Origin: Bizionia myxarmorum
GTDB lineage: Bacteria; Bacteroidota; Bacteroidia; Flavobacteriales; Flavobacteriaceae
Length of the DNA stretch: 64,000 bases
Reading direction: 5' to 3'
Assembly (NCBI RefSeq): GCF_008086205.1
Contig: NZ_VSKK01000001.1
Span: 1,550,001-1,614,000 of the forward strand
Shown here piece after piece: positions 35,616-44,595 of the stretch. The notes below the pieces were generated by a model, which made no database searches, was not told the origin of the DNA, and was given only the letters and a program-made list of their open reading frames with translations. How positions within the stretch are numbered: position 1 is the first letter of the stretch; each line of letters starts with the position of its first letter. Made by a program: the position numbers and the translations under genes.

Positions 35616-36686
35616 TTATTTAATTTCATAACGCCATCCGTGCTTGTCATCGGACAGGTTATGTTGAATGTTTAATAAATATTTTTTAAACAAAGTTGCG
35701 TAAGCATCGTCTTGATCAGGAATTTCGAAAACTTCTTCCGAATGCTCAAAAGCAGAAATCGGACTAATTACAGCCGCAGTTCCTGTTCCAAAAATTTCTT
35801 TTAAACTACCATTTCTTGCAGCTTCTTTTATTTCACTAACCGTAACGCGACGAACGTCAACTTTTATGTTATTATCTTCCGCTAACTGAATAATACTTTT
35901 TCTAGTAATGCCATCCAAAATACGATCACTGATAGGTGCCGTTACCAAAGTATCATTAATTCTAAAAAAGATATTCATAGTACCAGCTTCTTCCAAATAC
36001 TCATGGGAACTAGCGTCGGTCCAAATAATTTGTTGGTATCCTTTTTTCTGTGCTAAACTGGTTGGGTAAAATTGCGCAGCATAGTTTCCGGCAGCTTTTG
36101 CAAAACCTACACCACCATTTGCAGAGCGACTATAAGTTTCAGCAAAAAGAACACGAACTTTCCCTGTGTAATACGCTTTTGCAGGCGAACAGATAATCAT
36201 GAATCTGTAAGCTTGTGCTGGCGCTGCAGAAATTGCAGGTTCAATAGCAAATACAAAAGGTCTAATATATAAGGAGTTTCCAATACCTGGCTTAATCCAA
36301 TCTTTATCCATTTTCATCAAGGTCGTTAAACCTTCCATGAAATAATCTTTTGGAAATTCAGGAATCGCTAATCGCGCAGCTGAAATATTAATACGTCTAT
36401 GATTGTCTTCTGGACGGAATAAAAACGCTTTGCCATCGTCATCTTTGTAGGCTTTCATACCTTCAAAAACAGCTTGTCCATAATGTAAAACACGTGCAGA
36501 AGGTTCAATAGTCATAGGTTGATAAGGCACAATTTTTGGCTGTTGCCATGCGCCATCTATATAATCACAGTAAAACATATGATCTATAAATTTCTTACCA
36601 AAATCTAAATTATTAAAATCAACGTCGTTAATTTTTGTCTTGTCAGACGTTTCTATATCGATTTCCTGATGTATTGAATTCTGCAT
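35616..36686 (-). CDS. ilvE: Branched-chain amino acid aminotransferase
   Basis: 356 residues. It transfers amino groups between glutamate and the keto acids of leucine, isoleucine and valine, using PLP. The Schiff-base lysine is Lys197 in GFAKAAGNYAAQFYP; other landmarks are VLHYGQAVFEGMKAY, EEAGTMNIFF, DGITRKSI and FGTGTAAVISP. The frame extends to 36722, but that ATG overlaps the promoter element at 36710-36717, so the start MQNSIHQEIDIE at 36686 is chosen. It is monocistronic. Confidence 0.94.
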   Translation of the reverse strand: MQNSIHQEIDIETSDKTKINDVDFNNLDFGKKFIDHMFYCDYIDGAWQQPKIVPYQPMTIEPSARVLHYGQAVFEGMKAYKDDDGKAFLFRPEDNHRRINISAARLAIPEFPKDYFMEGLTTLMKMDKDWIKPGIGNSLYIRPFVFAIEPAISAAPAQAYRFMIICSPAKAYYTGKVRVLFAETYSRSANGGVGFAKAAGNYAAQFYPTSLAQKKGYQQIIWTDASSHEYLEEAGTMNIFFRINDTLVTAPISDRILDGITRKSIIQLAEDNNIKVDVRRVTVSEIKEAARNGSLKEIFGTGTAAVISPISAFEHSEEVFEIPDQDDAYATLFKKYLLNIQHNLSDDKHGWRYEIK

Positions 36687-36709
36687 AATTTTATAACCTT
36701 TTGGTTTTG

Positions 36710-36717
36710 CAAAAGTA
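36710..36717 (-). promoter_or_regulatory. Promoter -7 element of ilvE
   Basis: TACTTTTG on the minus strand, 23 bases before the ATG at 36686. Confidence 0.6.
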
Positions 36718-36763
36718 CTCATTTTTAGAATTATAAAAAACTTAAAATTTACTTAAAAAAACC

Positions 36764-36771
36764 TATATTTG
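36764..36771 (+). promoter_or_regulatory. Promoter -7 element of the DUF4920 operon
   Basis: TATATTTG, 27 bases before the ATG at 36799. Confidence 0.6.
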
Positions 36772-36798
36772 GCATTCCAATTTTAAAAAATAGAAAAG

Positions 36799-37314
36799 AT
36801 GAAACATATATTTATTGCTATTTCCTTGATGTTTAGTATCATGTCTTGTAATAATTCCGATAAAAACACAGATGCTGTAGAATTAGTTGAAGTAGAAACC
36901 ACGGAATTAGCTTATGCATCTTTTGGTGATAAAATTGAAGCAGATAACGCTTTGACTGCTGCTGAAATTAATGAGAAATATAAAAACATGAAGCCGGGTG
37001 ACACCTTACAAACTAAAGTAATGGCCAAAGTGAATAGTGTTTGTCAAGCCAAAGGTTGCTGGATGCGTTTAGGATTGGACAATGACGAAGAAGTCATGGT
37101 TAAATTTAAAGATTACGGTTTTTTTATGCCGAAAAACATCGCTGATAAAGACGTTATTATTAATGGTAAAGCTTACGTTACAGAGGTTTCGGTAGACGAG
37201 CAACGTCATTATGCTGAAGATGCTGGAAAAACATCAGAAGAAATTGCTGCTATTACAGAACCAAAACGCACGTTGTCTTTTGAAGCCGATGGTGTTTTGT
37301 TAATTGAAGACTAA
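36799..37314 (+). CDS. DUF4920 lipoprotein
   Basis: 171 residues with signal MKHIFIAISLMFSIMSCNN (lipid cysteine at 17). The conserved core is LQTKVMAKVNSVCQAKGCWMRLGL, then VMVKFKDYGFFMPKNIADKDVIINGKAYV, the DUF4920 signature, an OB-like small domain with two cysteines. It shares one base with the next gene (TAATG), so the two are translationally coupled. Because its partner carries a heme motif, a role in periplasmic redox or metal handling is a reasonable guess. Confidence 0.88.
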   Translation: MKHIFIAISLMFSIMSCNNSDKNTDAVELVEVETTELAYASFGDKIEADNALTAAEINEKYKNMKPGDTLQTKVMAKVNSVCQAKGCWMRLGLDNDEEVMVKFKDYGFFMPKNIADKDVIINGKAYVTEVSVDEQRHYAEDAGKTSEEIAAITEPKRTLSFEADGVLLIED

Positions 37315-37760
37315 TGAAGCAAATTTTAGGCTTATTAGTTATACTTTTTTTTATGTTCGGCTGTAATAACTCCGAAGAAAAAATGCTGCCTGAAAAAGTG
37401 GAAAAACAAGACATTGTTTATGATATGTACGAGCCGTCCGAAATGGCGAATCTTATGAATCAGATGTATGCTTATAATTTAACCATTAAAAACGCCATTG
37501 TTGCAGGCGAAGACATTGAAGAATTTCCTTTAGACTTCTTAAAAATCCATTCTGCTGAATTATCGGATTTTAAAAAACGCAATCTTACTTTTGAAAGTTT
37601 CTCAAAGCTTTTCATAGATGCGGAAAAAGAATTGTATAATCCAGATTCAGAGATTTCAGAAACCGACCGATTTAATAATGTGGTAAATCTTTGCATTTCC
37701 TGTCACCAAACGGAATGCACCGGGCCTATTCCACGTATTAAAAAGTTGTTAATCCAGTAA
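37314..37760 (+). CDS. Lipoprotein with a single CxxCH heme-binding motif
   Basis: 148 residues. Lipoprotein signal MKQILGLLVILFFMFGCNNSE (lipid cysteine at 17), a helical body (EMANLMNQMYAYNLTIKNAI and FKKRNLTFESFSKLFIDAEKEL), and a C-terminal CISCH at residues 127-131 followed by TECTGPIPRIKKLL. The arrangement of a helical bundle with the heme motif near the end resembles cytochrome c-prime type proteins. It starts within the stop codon of the DUF4920 gene and ends two bases before mnmD. Confidence 0.75.
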   Translation: MKQILGLLVILFFMFGCNNSEEKMLPEKVEKQDIVYDMYEPSEMANLMNQMYAYNLTIKNAIVAGEDIEEFPLDFLKIHSAELSDFKKRNLTFESFSKLFIDAEKELYNPDSEISETDRFNNVVNLCISCHQTECTGPIPRIKKLLIQ

Positions 37761-37762
37761 TT

Positions 37763-38446
37763 TTGAAACGTCAAATAATTACAACGGGTGATGGTTCTAA
37801 AACCATTCAAATTGAAGATTGGAATGAACAATACCATTCCATTCATGGCGCTATTCAAGAAGCAAATCATGTATTTATTAAAACGGGTTTTGATTACGTT
37901 ACAGCCAACTCTAAAGTAGATAAAATTGCTATCCTTGAAATTGGTTTTGGCACGGGTTTAAATGCGATAATTACCTTATTAAAAACTATTAAAGATCAAA
38001 TTACCGTTGATTATGTGGGTGTGGAGGCTTATCCTGTTATACTTTCGGAAATAGAACAACTCAATTATCCAGAACTTTTAGAGGATGAATTGGCTTCAGA
38101 AAAGTTTAAAGCCATGCACAATTGCCCATGGGAAATTCAAACAGAAATTTCTGATAATTTTCAACTTACCAAATACCAAAAAAGATTTGAAGCTATTTCA
38201 AATTCCAATCAATTTAACCTGATTTATTTTGATGCTTTTGGAGCACGAATTCAGCCAGAATTGTGGACCGAAGCTATTTTCCAAAAAATGTATAGAGCTT
38301 TGAAACCCCATGGTGTTTTAGTTACATACGCTGCAAAGGGAAGTGTGCGTCGTGCCATGCAAGCTGTTGGTTTTAACGTCGAGCGCTTGCCTGGACCTCC
38401 TGGAAAACGTGAAATGTTGAGGGCTACAAAAATATTTAGTGAATAG
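37763..38446 (+). CDS. mnmD: tRNA 5-methylaminomethyl-2-thiouridine methyltransferase
   Basis: 227 residues. It is the stand-alone MnmD half of bacterial MnmC, which adds the final methyl group to the wobble base of tRNAs for Lys, Glu and Gln. Landmarks are EDWNEQYHSIHGAIQEANHVFI, the SAM loop ILEIGFGTGLNAI, FNLIYFDAFGARIQPELW and TYAAKGSVRRAMQAVGF with PGPPGKREMLRA. The start is a TTG at 37763, the only in-frame start at the right place. It is third in the DUF4920 operon. Confidence 0.9.
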   Translation: MKRQIITTGDGSKTIQIEDWNEQYHSIHGAIQEANHVFIKTGFDYVTANSKVDKIAILEIGFGTGLNAIITLLKTIKDQITVDYVGVEAYPVILSEIEQLNYPELLEDELASEKFKAMHNCPWEIQTEISDNFQLTKYQKRFEAISNSNQFNLIYFDAFGARIQPELWTEAIFQKMYRALKPHGVLVTYAAKGSVRRAMQAVGFNVERLPGPPGKREMLRATKIFSE

Positions 38447-38612
38447 AATTAAATAGCATACTTTTTATCTTAACAGTATTTCTAATTTATAAACCATCAC
38501 ATTTATAAAAGTGGATTATTCTTATAGCTAATCTTGTCTTAAATCTGTTAAACCTTCATTAAATGCCGTAAGATTCAGCACCTCAATACCTATCTTTATA
38601 TAAAAATTGTGA

Positions 38613-39518
38613 ATGAAGGTTTTAATTACAGGCGCTACAGGGTTAATCGGTAAGGCTATTACTGAACAATGTCATAAACAAAATATGACGGTTCATTACT
38701 TAACCACTTCCAAAGAAAAAATTAAACATACAGAAGATTATAAAGGTTTTTATTGGAACCCAACCGAAAATAAAATTGATTTGGCATGTTTGGATGGTGT
38801 AGACGCGATTATTAATTTGGCGGGTGCATCTATTGCGCATCGTTGGACGGCGAGTTATAAAAACACCATTATAAATAGTAGATTAGACACGCTCCGATTA
38901 ATTAAAGAAACACTTCAAAATAATGAGCACAGCGTTAAACATGTTATTTCCGCTAGTGCTATAGGAATTTATCCAGATTCATTAACTAATTATTATGAAG
39001 AAGATACAACAGCTGTATCAACTAGTTTTTTAGGAACGGTTGTAGAGCAATGGGAAAAAATGACGGATACATTTAAGGAACTCGACGTTTTAGTTTCTAA
39101 AGTGCGAATTGGTTTGGTATTAGATGAAAATGACGGTGCTTTACCACAAATTGTAAAACCCATTAAATTTAACCTTGGTGCTGCCTTTGGAAGTGGTGAT
39201 CAATGGCAATCGTGGATTCACATTAATGATTTAGCAGGTGTTTTTGTTTTTGTATTAACGCATCAAATAGAAGGTGTTTCTAACGGTGTTGCTCCAAATC
39301 CTATAACGAATACGGAGTTAACAAAAACGGTAGCTTGCGTTTTAAAAAAGAAATTGTTCTTACCTAATATACCAAAAGCTATGATGTCGCTTATTTTAGG
39401 CGAGATGCATGTCTTACTGTTTGAAAGCCAACGCGTAAGTAGTAAAAAAATAGAAGAAGCAGGTTATCAATTTGAATTTGTACATATTAAACCTGCCTTA
39501 CAAGATCTTTTGACATAA
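38613..39518 (+). CDS. TIGR01777-type NAD-dependent epimerase
   Basis: 301 residues of the extended short-chain dehydrogenase fold. The nucleotide loop is MKVLITGATGLIGKAI; INLAGASIAHRWTASYKNTIINSR and SASAIGIYPD carry the active-site region, where the usual Tyr-x3-Lys is not conserved, as in this subfamily. WQSWIHINDLAGVFVF and GVSNGVAPNPITN identify the family. The function is unknown; relatives are often called cell-division inhibitor SulA homologs by annotation, without support. The gene has its own terminator. Confidence 0.9.
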   Translation: MKVLITGATGLIGKAITEQCHKQNMTVHYLTTSKEKIKHTEDYKGFYWNPTENKIDLACLDGVDAIINLAGASIAHRWTASYKNTIINSRLDTLRLIKETLQNNEHSVKHVISASAIGIYPDSLTNYYEEDTTAVSTSFLGTVVEQWEKMTDTFKELDVLVSKVRIGLVLDENDGALPQIVKPIKFNLGAAFGSGDQWQSWIHINDLAGVFVFVLTHQIEGVSNGVAPNPITNTELTKTVACVLKKKLFLPNIPKAMMSLILGEMHVLLFESQRVSSKKIEEAGYQFEFVHIKPALQDLLT

Positions 39519-39548
39519 AAAAATCCGCTACTAGTGTAGCGGATTTTT
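39519..39548. terminator. Bidirectional terminator between the epimerase and yceI genes
   Basis: AAAAATCCGCTAC, loop TAGT, GTAGCGGATTTTT. Confidence 0.9.
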
Positions 39549-39568
39549 AATAGTATTTACAAATTTAA

Positions 39569-40222
39569 TTATGCTTTGTTAGCAGTAATTGTAAGTTGTA
39601 ATTCCATTTCATCATTGATGAATTTATCTCCTAAATTATCAAAAAATGATTTTGAACCATATTTCACATTCCATTTAGAACGATCAATAGTAAATGTTTC
39701 GCTTGTAATAGTTACAGAACCATTGTTTTCAGTTACTGTTACTGGAATAGTTACGTTGTTTTCAGTATCTTTCATTTTAAGATTTCCTGAAAGCATAGCT
39801 TTACCATTTTCATTTGTAAATCCTGTTACTTCAAAAGCAGATGCTGGAAAAGCTTCTACATCAAAGAAATCTGGACTTTTTAAATGACCTGATAATTTAG
39901 CGTGATCTTCACTATCAACTGGAAGATCTGTTACATTAAGTGAAGCCATATCAATAATAAAACTTCCACTTTCAACAGCATCACCATTTAAAGTAAATAC
40001 GCCGCTCTCAACTTTAATTGTACCTGTATGAGATCCAGTAGGTTTGAAACCTTTCCACATAATAGTTGAAGCTTCTGTATCAACTAAGTATTTTGTAGAA
40101 ACTTCTGTAACTTCTGCAGCAACTTCTGCATCTGTGGTTTCAACTTCAGCCGCTTTATCTTTACAGCTTGTAAAAGTAATAGCTAATGCTAATGTCAAAA
40201 TTGTTAAAAAACGATTTTTCAT
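39569..40222 (-). CDS. YceI-family lipid-binding lipoprotein
   Basis: 217 residues with lipoprotein signal MKNRFLTILTLALAITFTSCKD (lipid cysteine at 20) and a low-complexity Glu/Val/Thr spacer (about 24-42). The mature domain has the YceI pattern: STIMWKGFKPTGSHTGTIKVESGVF, SGHLKSPDFFDVEAFPASAFEV, LKMKDTENNVTIPVTV and FTIDRSKWNVKYGS. The family forms a beta-barrel that binds isoprenoid chains such as polyprenyl pyrophosphate. It is divergent from grpE. Confidence 0.93.
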   Translation of the reverse strand: MKNRFLTILTLALAITFTSCKDKAAEVETTDAEVAAEVTEVSTKYLVDTEASTIMWKGFKPTGSHTGTIKVESGVFTLNGDAVESGSFIIDMASLNVTDLPVDSEDHAKLSGHLKSPDFFDVEAFPASAFEVTGFTNENGKAMLSGNLKMKDTENNVTIPVTVTENNGSVTITSETFTIDRSKWNVKYGSKSFFDNLGDKFINDEMELQLTITANKA

Positions 40223-40251
40223 TGTTATAAATTTATTTTAGTGTTAAGCGG

Positions 40252-40259
40252 CAAAAGTA
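40252..40259 (-). promoter_or_regulatory. Promoter -7 element of the yceI gene
   Basis: TACTTTTG on the minus strand, 29 bases before the ATG at 40222. Confidence 0.6.
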
Positions 40260-40329
40260 CAACAATCCCACTAAATTTTATAAAAATTAAATTTAATTTA
40301 TTTCGTGACATTTTGACATTTTTTGGATA

Positions 40330-40348
40330 ATGGCAGTACTTTTGCCAT
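40330..40348 (+). promoter_or_regulatory. Promoter and palindrome of the grpE-dnaJ operon
   Basis: ATGGCA, seven bases, TGCCAT forms a 6-bp dyad across the -7 element TACTTTTG (40337-40344), 37 bases before the grpE start. It may be an operator. It is not a CIRCE site. Confidence 0.5.
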
Positions 40349-40381
40349 CCATTAAAAGTATTTAAAAAATAAGGGTACAAC

Positions 40382-40924
40382 ATGAGCAAAAAAGATAAAA
40401 ACGACGATTCTGCAAATGAGCAGATAGATGATCAGCATATAGATAATTCGGAGGAAACGACAGAAGATACGAGAACGGTTGAAGAACAGTTGCAAGATTC
40501 TTTAGCGCAAGAAAAAGATAAATTTTTACGCTTGTTTGCTGAATTTGAAAATTATAAAAGACGTACTGCCAAAGAACGCAGTGATTTATTTAAAACGGCA
40601 GGTCAAGACGTCATGGTAGCTTTATTGCCAATTTTAGATGATTTTGATCGTGCTTACAACGAAATATCAAAAACTAAAGAAAAAGATCTTTTAAAAGGTG
40701 TGGAGTTAATTCGAAATAAACTGAATTACACACTTGAAAATAAAGGTTTGGAACTTATGGAATTAAAAACCGGTGATGATTTCAATGCAGATAATCATGA
40801 AGCCATCACGCAAATCCCAGCACCTACAGATGCTTTAAAAGGTAAAATTATTGATGTAGTTGAAAAGGGATATAGGTTGGGTGATAAAATAATACGATTT
40901 CCAAAAGTAGTTATAGGACAATAA
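40382..40924 (+). CDS. grpE: Nucleotide exchange factor GrpE
   Basis: 180 residues. It opens the DnaK nucleotide pocket. A long acidic N-terminal tail (residues 1-35, [18 protein letters not shown]) leads into a coiled-coil helix ([32 protein letters not shown]) and the C-terminal beta domain ending [21 protein letters not shown], the standard signature. It is followed after one base by dnaJ, so the pair is one operon; dnaK is not in the window. Confidence 0.96.
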   Translation: MSKKDKNDDSANEQIDDQHIDNSEETTEDTRTVEEQLQDSLAQEKDKFLRLFAEFENYKRRTAKERSDLFKTAGQDVMVALLPILDDFDRAYNEISKTKEKDLLKGVELIRNKLNYTLENKGLELMELKTGDDFNADNHEAITQIPAPTDALKGKIIDVVEKGYRLGDKIIRFPKVVIGQ

Positions 40925-40925
40925 T

Positions 40926-42059
40926 ATGGCAAAAAAAGATTATTACGAGATTTTAAATATTGATAAAAATGCCACGGCAGTCGAAATAAAAAAGGCATAC
41001 CGTAAAAAGGCATTAAAATATCATCCTGATAAAAATCCAGATAATAAAGAAGCAGAGTCTAAATTTAAGGAAGCAGCAGAAGCTTACGAAATATTAAGTA
41101 ACGCCGATAAGAAATCACGTTATGACCAATTTGGCCATCAAGCTTTTGATGGTAACGGTGGTTTTAGCGGCGGTAATATGAATATGGATGACATATTCAG
41201 TCAGTTTGGCGACATTTTTGGCGGTGCATTTGGCGGCGGCGGTGGTTTTTCTGGATTTGGAGGCGGTTATGGCGGTGGCGGACAACGTCGCGTTAAAGGA
41301 ACCAATATGCGAATTCGCGTTAAATTAACGTTGGAAGAGATTGCTAACGGTGTTGAGAAAAAAGTTAAAGTCAGACGTAAAGTTCAAGCGCCCGGAACCA
41401 CTTATAAAACCTGTGATGTTTGTAATGGTGCTGGTCAAGTAATGCGCGTTACAAACACTATTTTAGGTAGAATGCAAACAGCATCTACTTGTACTAATTG
41501 TGGTGGCGCAGGACAAATTATTGACAAAAAACCAAATGATGCCGATGCACAAGGTATGTTGGTTCAAGAAGAAACCGTTTCAATTAAAATTCCTGCTGGC
41601 GTAGTAGACGGCATGCAATTAAAAGTTACAGGAAAAGGTAATGAAGCACCAGGAGGCAATAGTGTTTCCGGTGATTTATTAGTAGCGATTGAAGAAGAAA
41701 ATCATGCAACTTTACAGCGTGAAGGTGATAATTTGCATTATGATTTGTATGTAAGTTTACCAGATGCCGTTCTTGGAACTTCAAAAGAAATAGATACTGT
41801 AACAGGAAAAGTGCGTATTAAAATTGAAGCGGGCGTGCAGTCTGGGAAAATTTTAAGATTACGTGGTAAAGGGATTCCATCCATAAATGGATATGGAAAA
41901 GGTGATTTATTAGTACATGTAAATGTATGGACACCGAAAACCTTAAATAAGCAACAAAAAGATTTTTTCGAAACCATGAAGGATGATGAGCATTTTCAAC
42001 CGAAACCAGAAATTGGTGACAAATCATTTTTTGAAAAAGTAAAAGATATGTTTTCGTAA
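40926..42059 (+). CDS. dnaJ: Chaperone DnaJ, with a reduced zinc-finger region
   Basis: 377 residues. The J domain (about 1-70) has the HPD tripeptide in YHPDKNP, followed by a Gly/Phe-rich linker (about 78-120). The zinc region keeps only two CxxCxGxG motifs, CDVCNGAG and CTNCGGAG, where canonical DnaJ has four, so one zinc site is expected instead of two. The C-terminal substrate-binding domains ([31 protein letters not shown]) are intact. It follows grpE directly and ends at a strong terminator. Confidence 0.95.
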   Translation: MAKKDYYEILNIDKNATAVEIKKAYRKKALKYHPDKNPDNKEAESKFKEAAEAYEILSNADKKSRYDQFGHQAFDGNGGFSGGNMNMDDIFSQFGDIFGGAFGGGGGFSGFGGGYGGGGQRRVKGTNMRIRVKLTLEEIANGVEKKVKVRRKVQAPGTTYKTCDVCNGAGQVMRVTNTILGRMQTASTCTNCGGAGQIIDKKPNDADAQGMLVQEETVSIKIPAGVVDGMQLKVTGKGNEAPGGNSVSGDLLVAIEEENHATLQREGDNLHYDLYVSLPDAVLGTSKEIDTVTGKVRIKIEAGVQSGKILRLRGKGIPSINGYGKGDLLVHVNVWTPKTLNKQQKDFFETMKDDEHFQPKPEIGDKSFFEKVKDMFS

Positions 42060-42078
42060 ACAATAAGATACCTCAATG

Positions 42079-42103
42079 AAAATCCGCCTTTATGGCGGAT
42101 TTT
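42079..42103 (+). terminator. Intrinsic terminator of grpE-dnaJ
   Basis: AAAATCCGCC, loop TTTAT, GGCGGATTTT. Confidence 0.85.
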
Positions 42104-42158
42104 TTATTTTTAAATTAAGTTATTTGATTTCTTTCTGTTATGGTTCAATAAAAAGTAC

Positions 42159-42166
42159 TATATTTG
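42159..42166 (+). promoter_or_regulatory. Promoter -7 element of a candidate small RNA
   Basis: TATATTTG, with an expected start about 6-7 bases downstream. No long reading frame follows before a terminator at 42219. Confidence 0.5.
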
Positions 42167-42171
42167 GTTTA

Positions 42172-42258
42172 TTACTATGATTCATAGTAATAATTTTTCT
42201 TTTTCATAGCAATTTTTTCCCATCCTTAAGCGTAAGTTTTAGGATGGGTTTTGTTTTT
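42172..42258 (+). ncRNA. Candidate small noncoding RNA
   Basis: A transcript of about 85 bases is predicted from the promoter at 42159 to a terminator. It starts with a near-perfect palindrome (ATTACTATGA T TCATAGTAAT, 42171-42191), then a U-rich single-stranded stretch, then the terminator stem CCCATCCT/AGGATGGG (42219-42226, 42241-42248) with a T-rich tail. The only ATG frame is ten codons and ends in the middle. It lies between dnaJ and the ABC operon. It could instead be an attenuated leader for that operon, which seems to have its own promoter. Confidence 0.4.
42219..42248 (+). terminator. Terminator of the candidate small RNA
   Basis: CCCATCCT, 14-base loop with an inner CTTA/TAAG pair, AGGATGGG, then TTTTGTTTTT. 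Confidence 0.7.
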
Positions 42259-42347
42259 AAGACCATTTGCTTAATTTCTATTTAATAATTTCGGTGAACA
42301 GTCGTACATTTAATATATTTACGTCTTACACTTAATTAACATCAGGT

Positions 42348-43274
42348 ATGGGTAACTTATTAGAAGCGCACAACGTTTCTAAAAAATTCGGGAATTATAC
42401 GGCATTAAACAACGTTTCTATTGATGTTCCTCAAGGCAGTATTTTTGGGCTTTTAGGGCCAAATGGTGCAGGAAAAACAACACTTATTCGCGTTATAAAT
42501 CAGATTACCATGCCAGATTCGGGCCATGTTATTTTAGATAATCAACCTTTACAAAATCATCACGTTAAAGATATTGGCTACTTGCCCGAAGAGCGCGGCC
42601 TTTATAAATCCATGAAAGTGGGGGAACAAGCGCTTTATCTAGCACAGCTAAAAGGCTTGAGTAAAGCCGAAGCAAGAAAGCGACTTGCCTATTGGTTTGA
42701 TAGATTGGATATGGGCGACTGGTGGAATAAGAAAATCCAGGAACTTTCTAAAGGGATGGCTCAAAAAGTCCAGTTTATTGTTACCGTTTTACATGAACCT
42801 AAATTGCTGATTTTTGATGAACCCTTTTCGGGTTTTGACCCCATTAATGCTATTTTAATTAAGGACGAAATTTTACGACTTCGAGATGAAGGCGCTACCG
42901 TGATATTTTCAACACACCGTATGGAATCTGTTGAGGAATTATGTGATCATATTGCATTAATTCACCAGTCTAATAAAATTCTAGATGGCAAATTAATCGA
43001 TATTAAAAAACAATTCAAAACCAATACGTTTGAAATTGGAATTCGAGCCACCAACGAATTGGCTTTAGAGATAGAACTATCTGAAAAATTCACGGTGACA
43101 CCAACCAGTTTTAAAACGTTGGGAAATGAATTAAAGCGTAATATTAAATTGGCTGAAAATCAATCGCCAAACGATTTATTAAGCTTTTTAACCAGTAGAG
43201 GTGAAGTATCACATTTTGTAGAAATAATACCAACTGCTAATGATATTTTTATTCAAGCAGTAAAGAATAATTAG
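42348..43274 (+). CDS. ABC exporter ATP-binding subunit (NatA type)
   Basis: 308 residues. Motifs: Walker A GPNGAGKTT (about 36-44), signature ELSKGMAQKVQF, Walker B LLIFDEPFSGFDP, and the switch histidine in IFSTHRMES. A C-terminal extension of about 95 residues (TNTFEIGIRATNELALEIELS) is typical of the NatA/EcsA-like subgroup. It is separated by two bases from the permease gene and heads a four-gene operon (42348-46655). The transported substrate is not evident. Confidence 0.92.
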   Translation: MGNLLEAHNVSKKFGNYTALNNVSIDVPQGSIFGLLGPNGAGKTTLIRVINQITMPDSGHVILDNQPLQNHHVKDIGYLPEERGLYKSMKVGEQALYLAQLKGLSKAEARKRLAYWFDRLDMGDWWNKKIQELSKGMAQKVQFIVTVLHEPKLLIFDEPFSGFDPINAILIKDEILRLRDEGATVIFSTHRMESVEELCDHIALIHQSNKILDGKLIDIKKQFKTNTFEIGIRATNELALEIELSEKFTVTPTSFKTLGNELKRNIKLAENQSPNDLLSFLTSRGEVSHFVEIIPTANDIFIQAVKNN

Positions 43275-43276
43275 TT

Positions 43277-44587
43277 ATGAATCATTTACCTCTCATCATA
43301 AAACGCGAGTATTTTACGAAAGTTAAAAACAAGTCGTTTATAATCATGACTGTTTTAAGTCCAATGATTATGATTGCTTTAATTGCGGTTGTAGCGTATT
43401 TGTCTCAAATAAATAAGAATTCAGAACGCACCATCGCTATTTTAGATGAATCTGGATTGGTTTCACCTATTTTCCAAAATTCAGAAAACACAGAATATAT
43501 TGTTTTGGAGAATATGTCTTTGGAGGCGGCCAAAACACTTACTGAAACACAAGGAAACTACGGTTTACTTTACATTGGTAAATTTACCGATGTCAAGGAC
43601 GCTGATAAATTTATTAAATTTTATTCGGAAGAGTCGCCTTCTATCACGCTTATCAACAGAATGGAAAGCAAACTAGAAAAGCATTTAACCGATTTAAAGT
43701 TAGAAAGCCAAGGTGTTGACATTGAAAAAATTAAATCTTCAGAAACCCGTGTAACCATAACTCAAGAGAGTTTTATGGGCCAGAAAACATCAAAAATTGA
43801 TAGTATTGTTAAACTCGTTTTTGGTGGTGCTGCAGGTTATTTGTTGTTTATGTTTATCATTATTTATGGGAATATGATTATGCGTAGCGTGATTGAAGAA
43901 AAAACGAGTCGGATTATTGAAATTATAATTTCTTCCGTGAAACCAATGCAACTCATGCTCGGTAAAATTATAGGAACGTCTTTAGCCGGTGTTACACAAT
44001 TTGTTATTTGGATTATTTTAGGAGGTTTACTCCTAACTATTATTTCGGGTATTTTCGGGATAAATTTAATGGAAGCGTCGCCTTCTGGACAATTATTAAG
44101 TCAAGCAAGTACCGATTCCAATATACCGGATGTGGCGCAAAGTGTAATAATGGCTTTCTATAAATTGCCGTTAACCAATTTAATTTTCGCTTTTCTCCTG
44201 TTTTTTATTGCTGGTTATTTACTTTATAGTTCATTATATGCTGCAATTGGTGCAGCTGTGGATAATGAAACCGATACGCAGCAATTTTTATTTCCTATTT
44301 TAATGCCGCTTATTTTAGCCGTTTATATTGGGTTTTTCACGGTTATTGAAAATCCACACGGAACCATTTCAACTATTTTCTCATTTATTCCATTTACATC
44401 GCCAGTCGTTATGCTTATGCGTATTCCGTTTGGTGTTCCTATATGGCAACAGGTTGTATCTTTAATTATTTTAATTGCTACCTTTATTTTCACCGTTTGG
44501 TTTGCTGCCAAAATATACCGAGTAGGTATTTTAATGTATGGTAAAAAACCTAGTTACAGAGACATATTAAAGTGGATAAAATATTAA
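43277..44587 (+). CDS. ABC exporter permease (NatB/YhaP type)
   Basis: 436 residues. One N-terminal helix (SFIIMTVLSPMIMIALIAVVA) is followed by a large extracytoplasmic domain (about 45-165) and then five C-terminal helices with the conserved MIMRSVIEEKTSRIIEIIISSVKPMQLMLGKIIG motif of ABC-2 type NatB permeases. It ends with a short cytoplasmic tail. With the upstream ATPase it forms a complete exporter. Sodium or an antimicrobial compound is a family-based guess only. Confidence 0.9.
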   Translation: MNHLPLIIKREYFTKVKNKSFIIMTVLSPMIMIALIAVVAYLSQINKNSERTIAILDESGLVSPIFQNSENTEYIVLENMSLEAAKTLTETQGNYGLLYIGKFTDVKDADKFIKFYSEESPSITLINRMESKLEKHLTDLKLESQGVDIEKIKSSETRVTITQESFMGQKTSKIDSIVKLVFGGAAGYLLFMFIIIYGNMIMRSVIEEKTSRIIEIIISSVKPMQLMLGKIIGTSLAGVTQFVIWIILGGLLLTIISGIFGINLMEASPSGQLLSQASTDSNIPDVAQSVIMAFYKLPLTNLIFAFLLFFIAGYLLYSSLYAAIGAAVDNETDTQQFLFPILMPLILAVYIGFFTVIENPHGTISTIFSFIPFTSPVVMLMRIPFGVPIWQQVVSLIILIATFIFTVWFAAKIYRVGILMYGKKPSYRDILKWIKY

Positions 44588-44595
44588 ATTAAAGC

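Noticed and set aside
40261-40381. CIRCE heat-shock operator at grpE
   Set aside because: TTAGCACTC and its partner are absent; only a different 6-bp dyad is seen.
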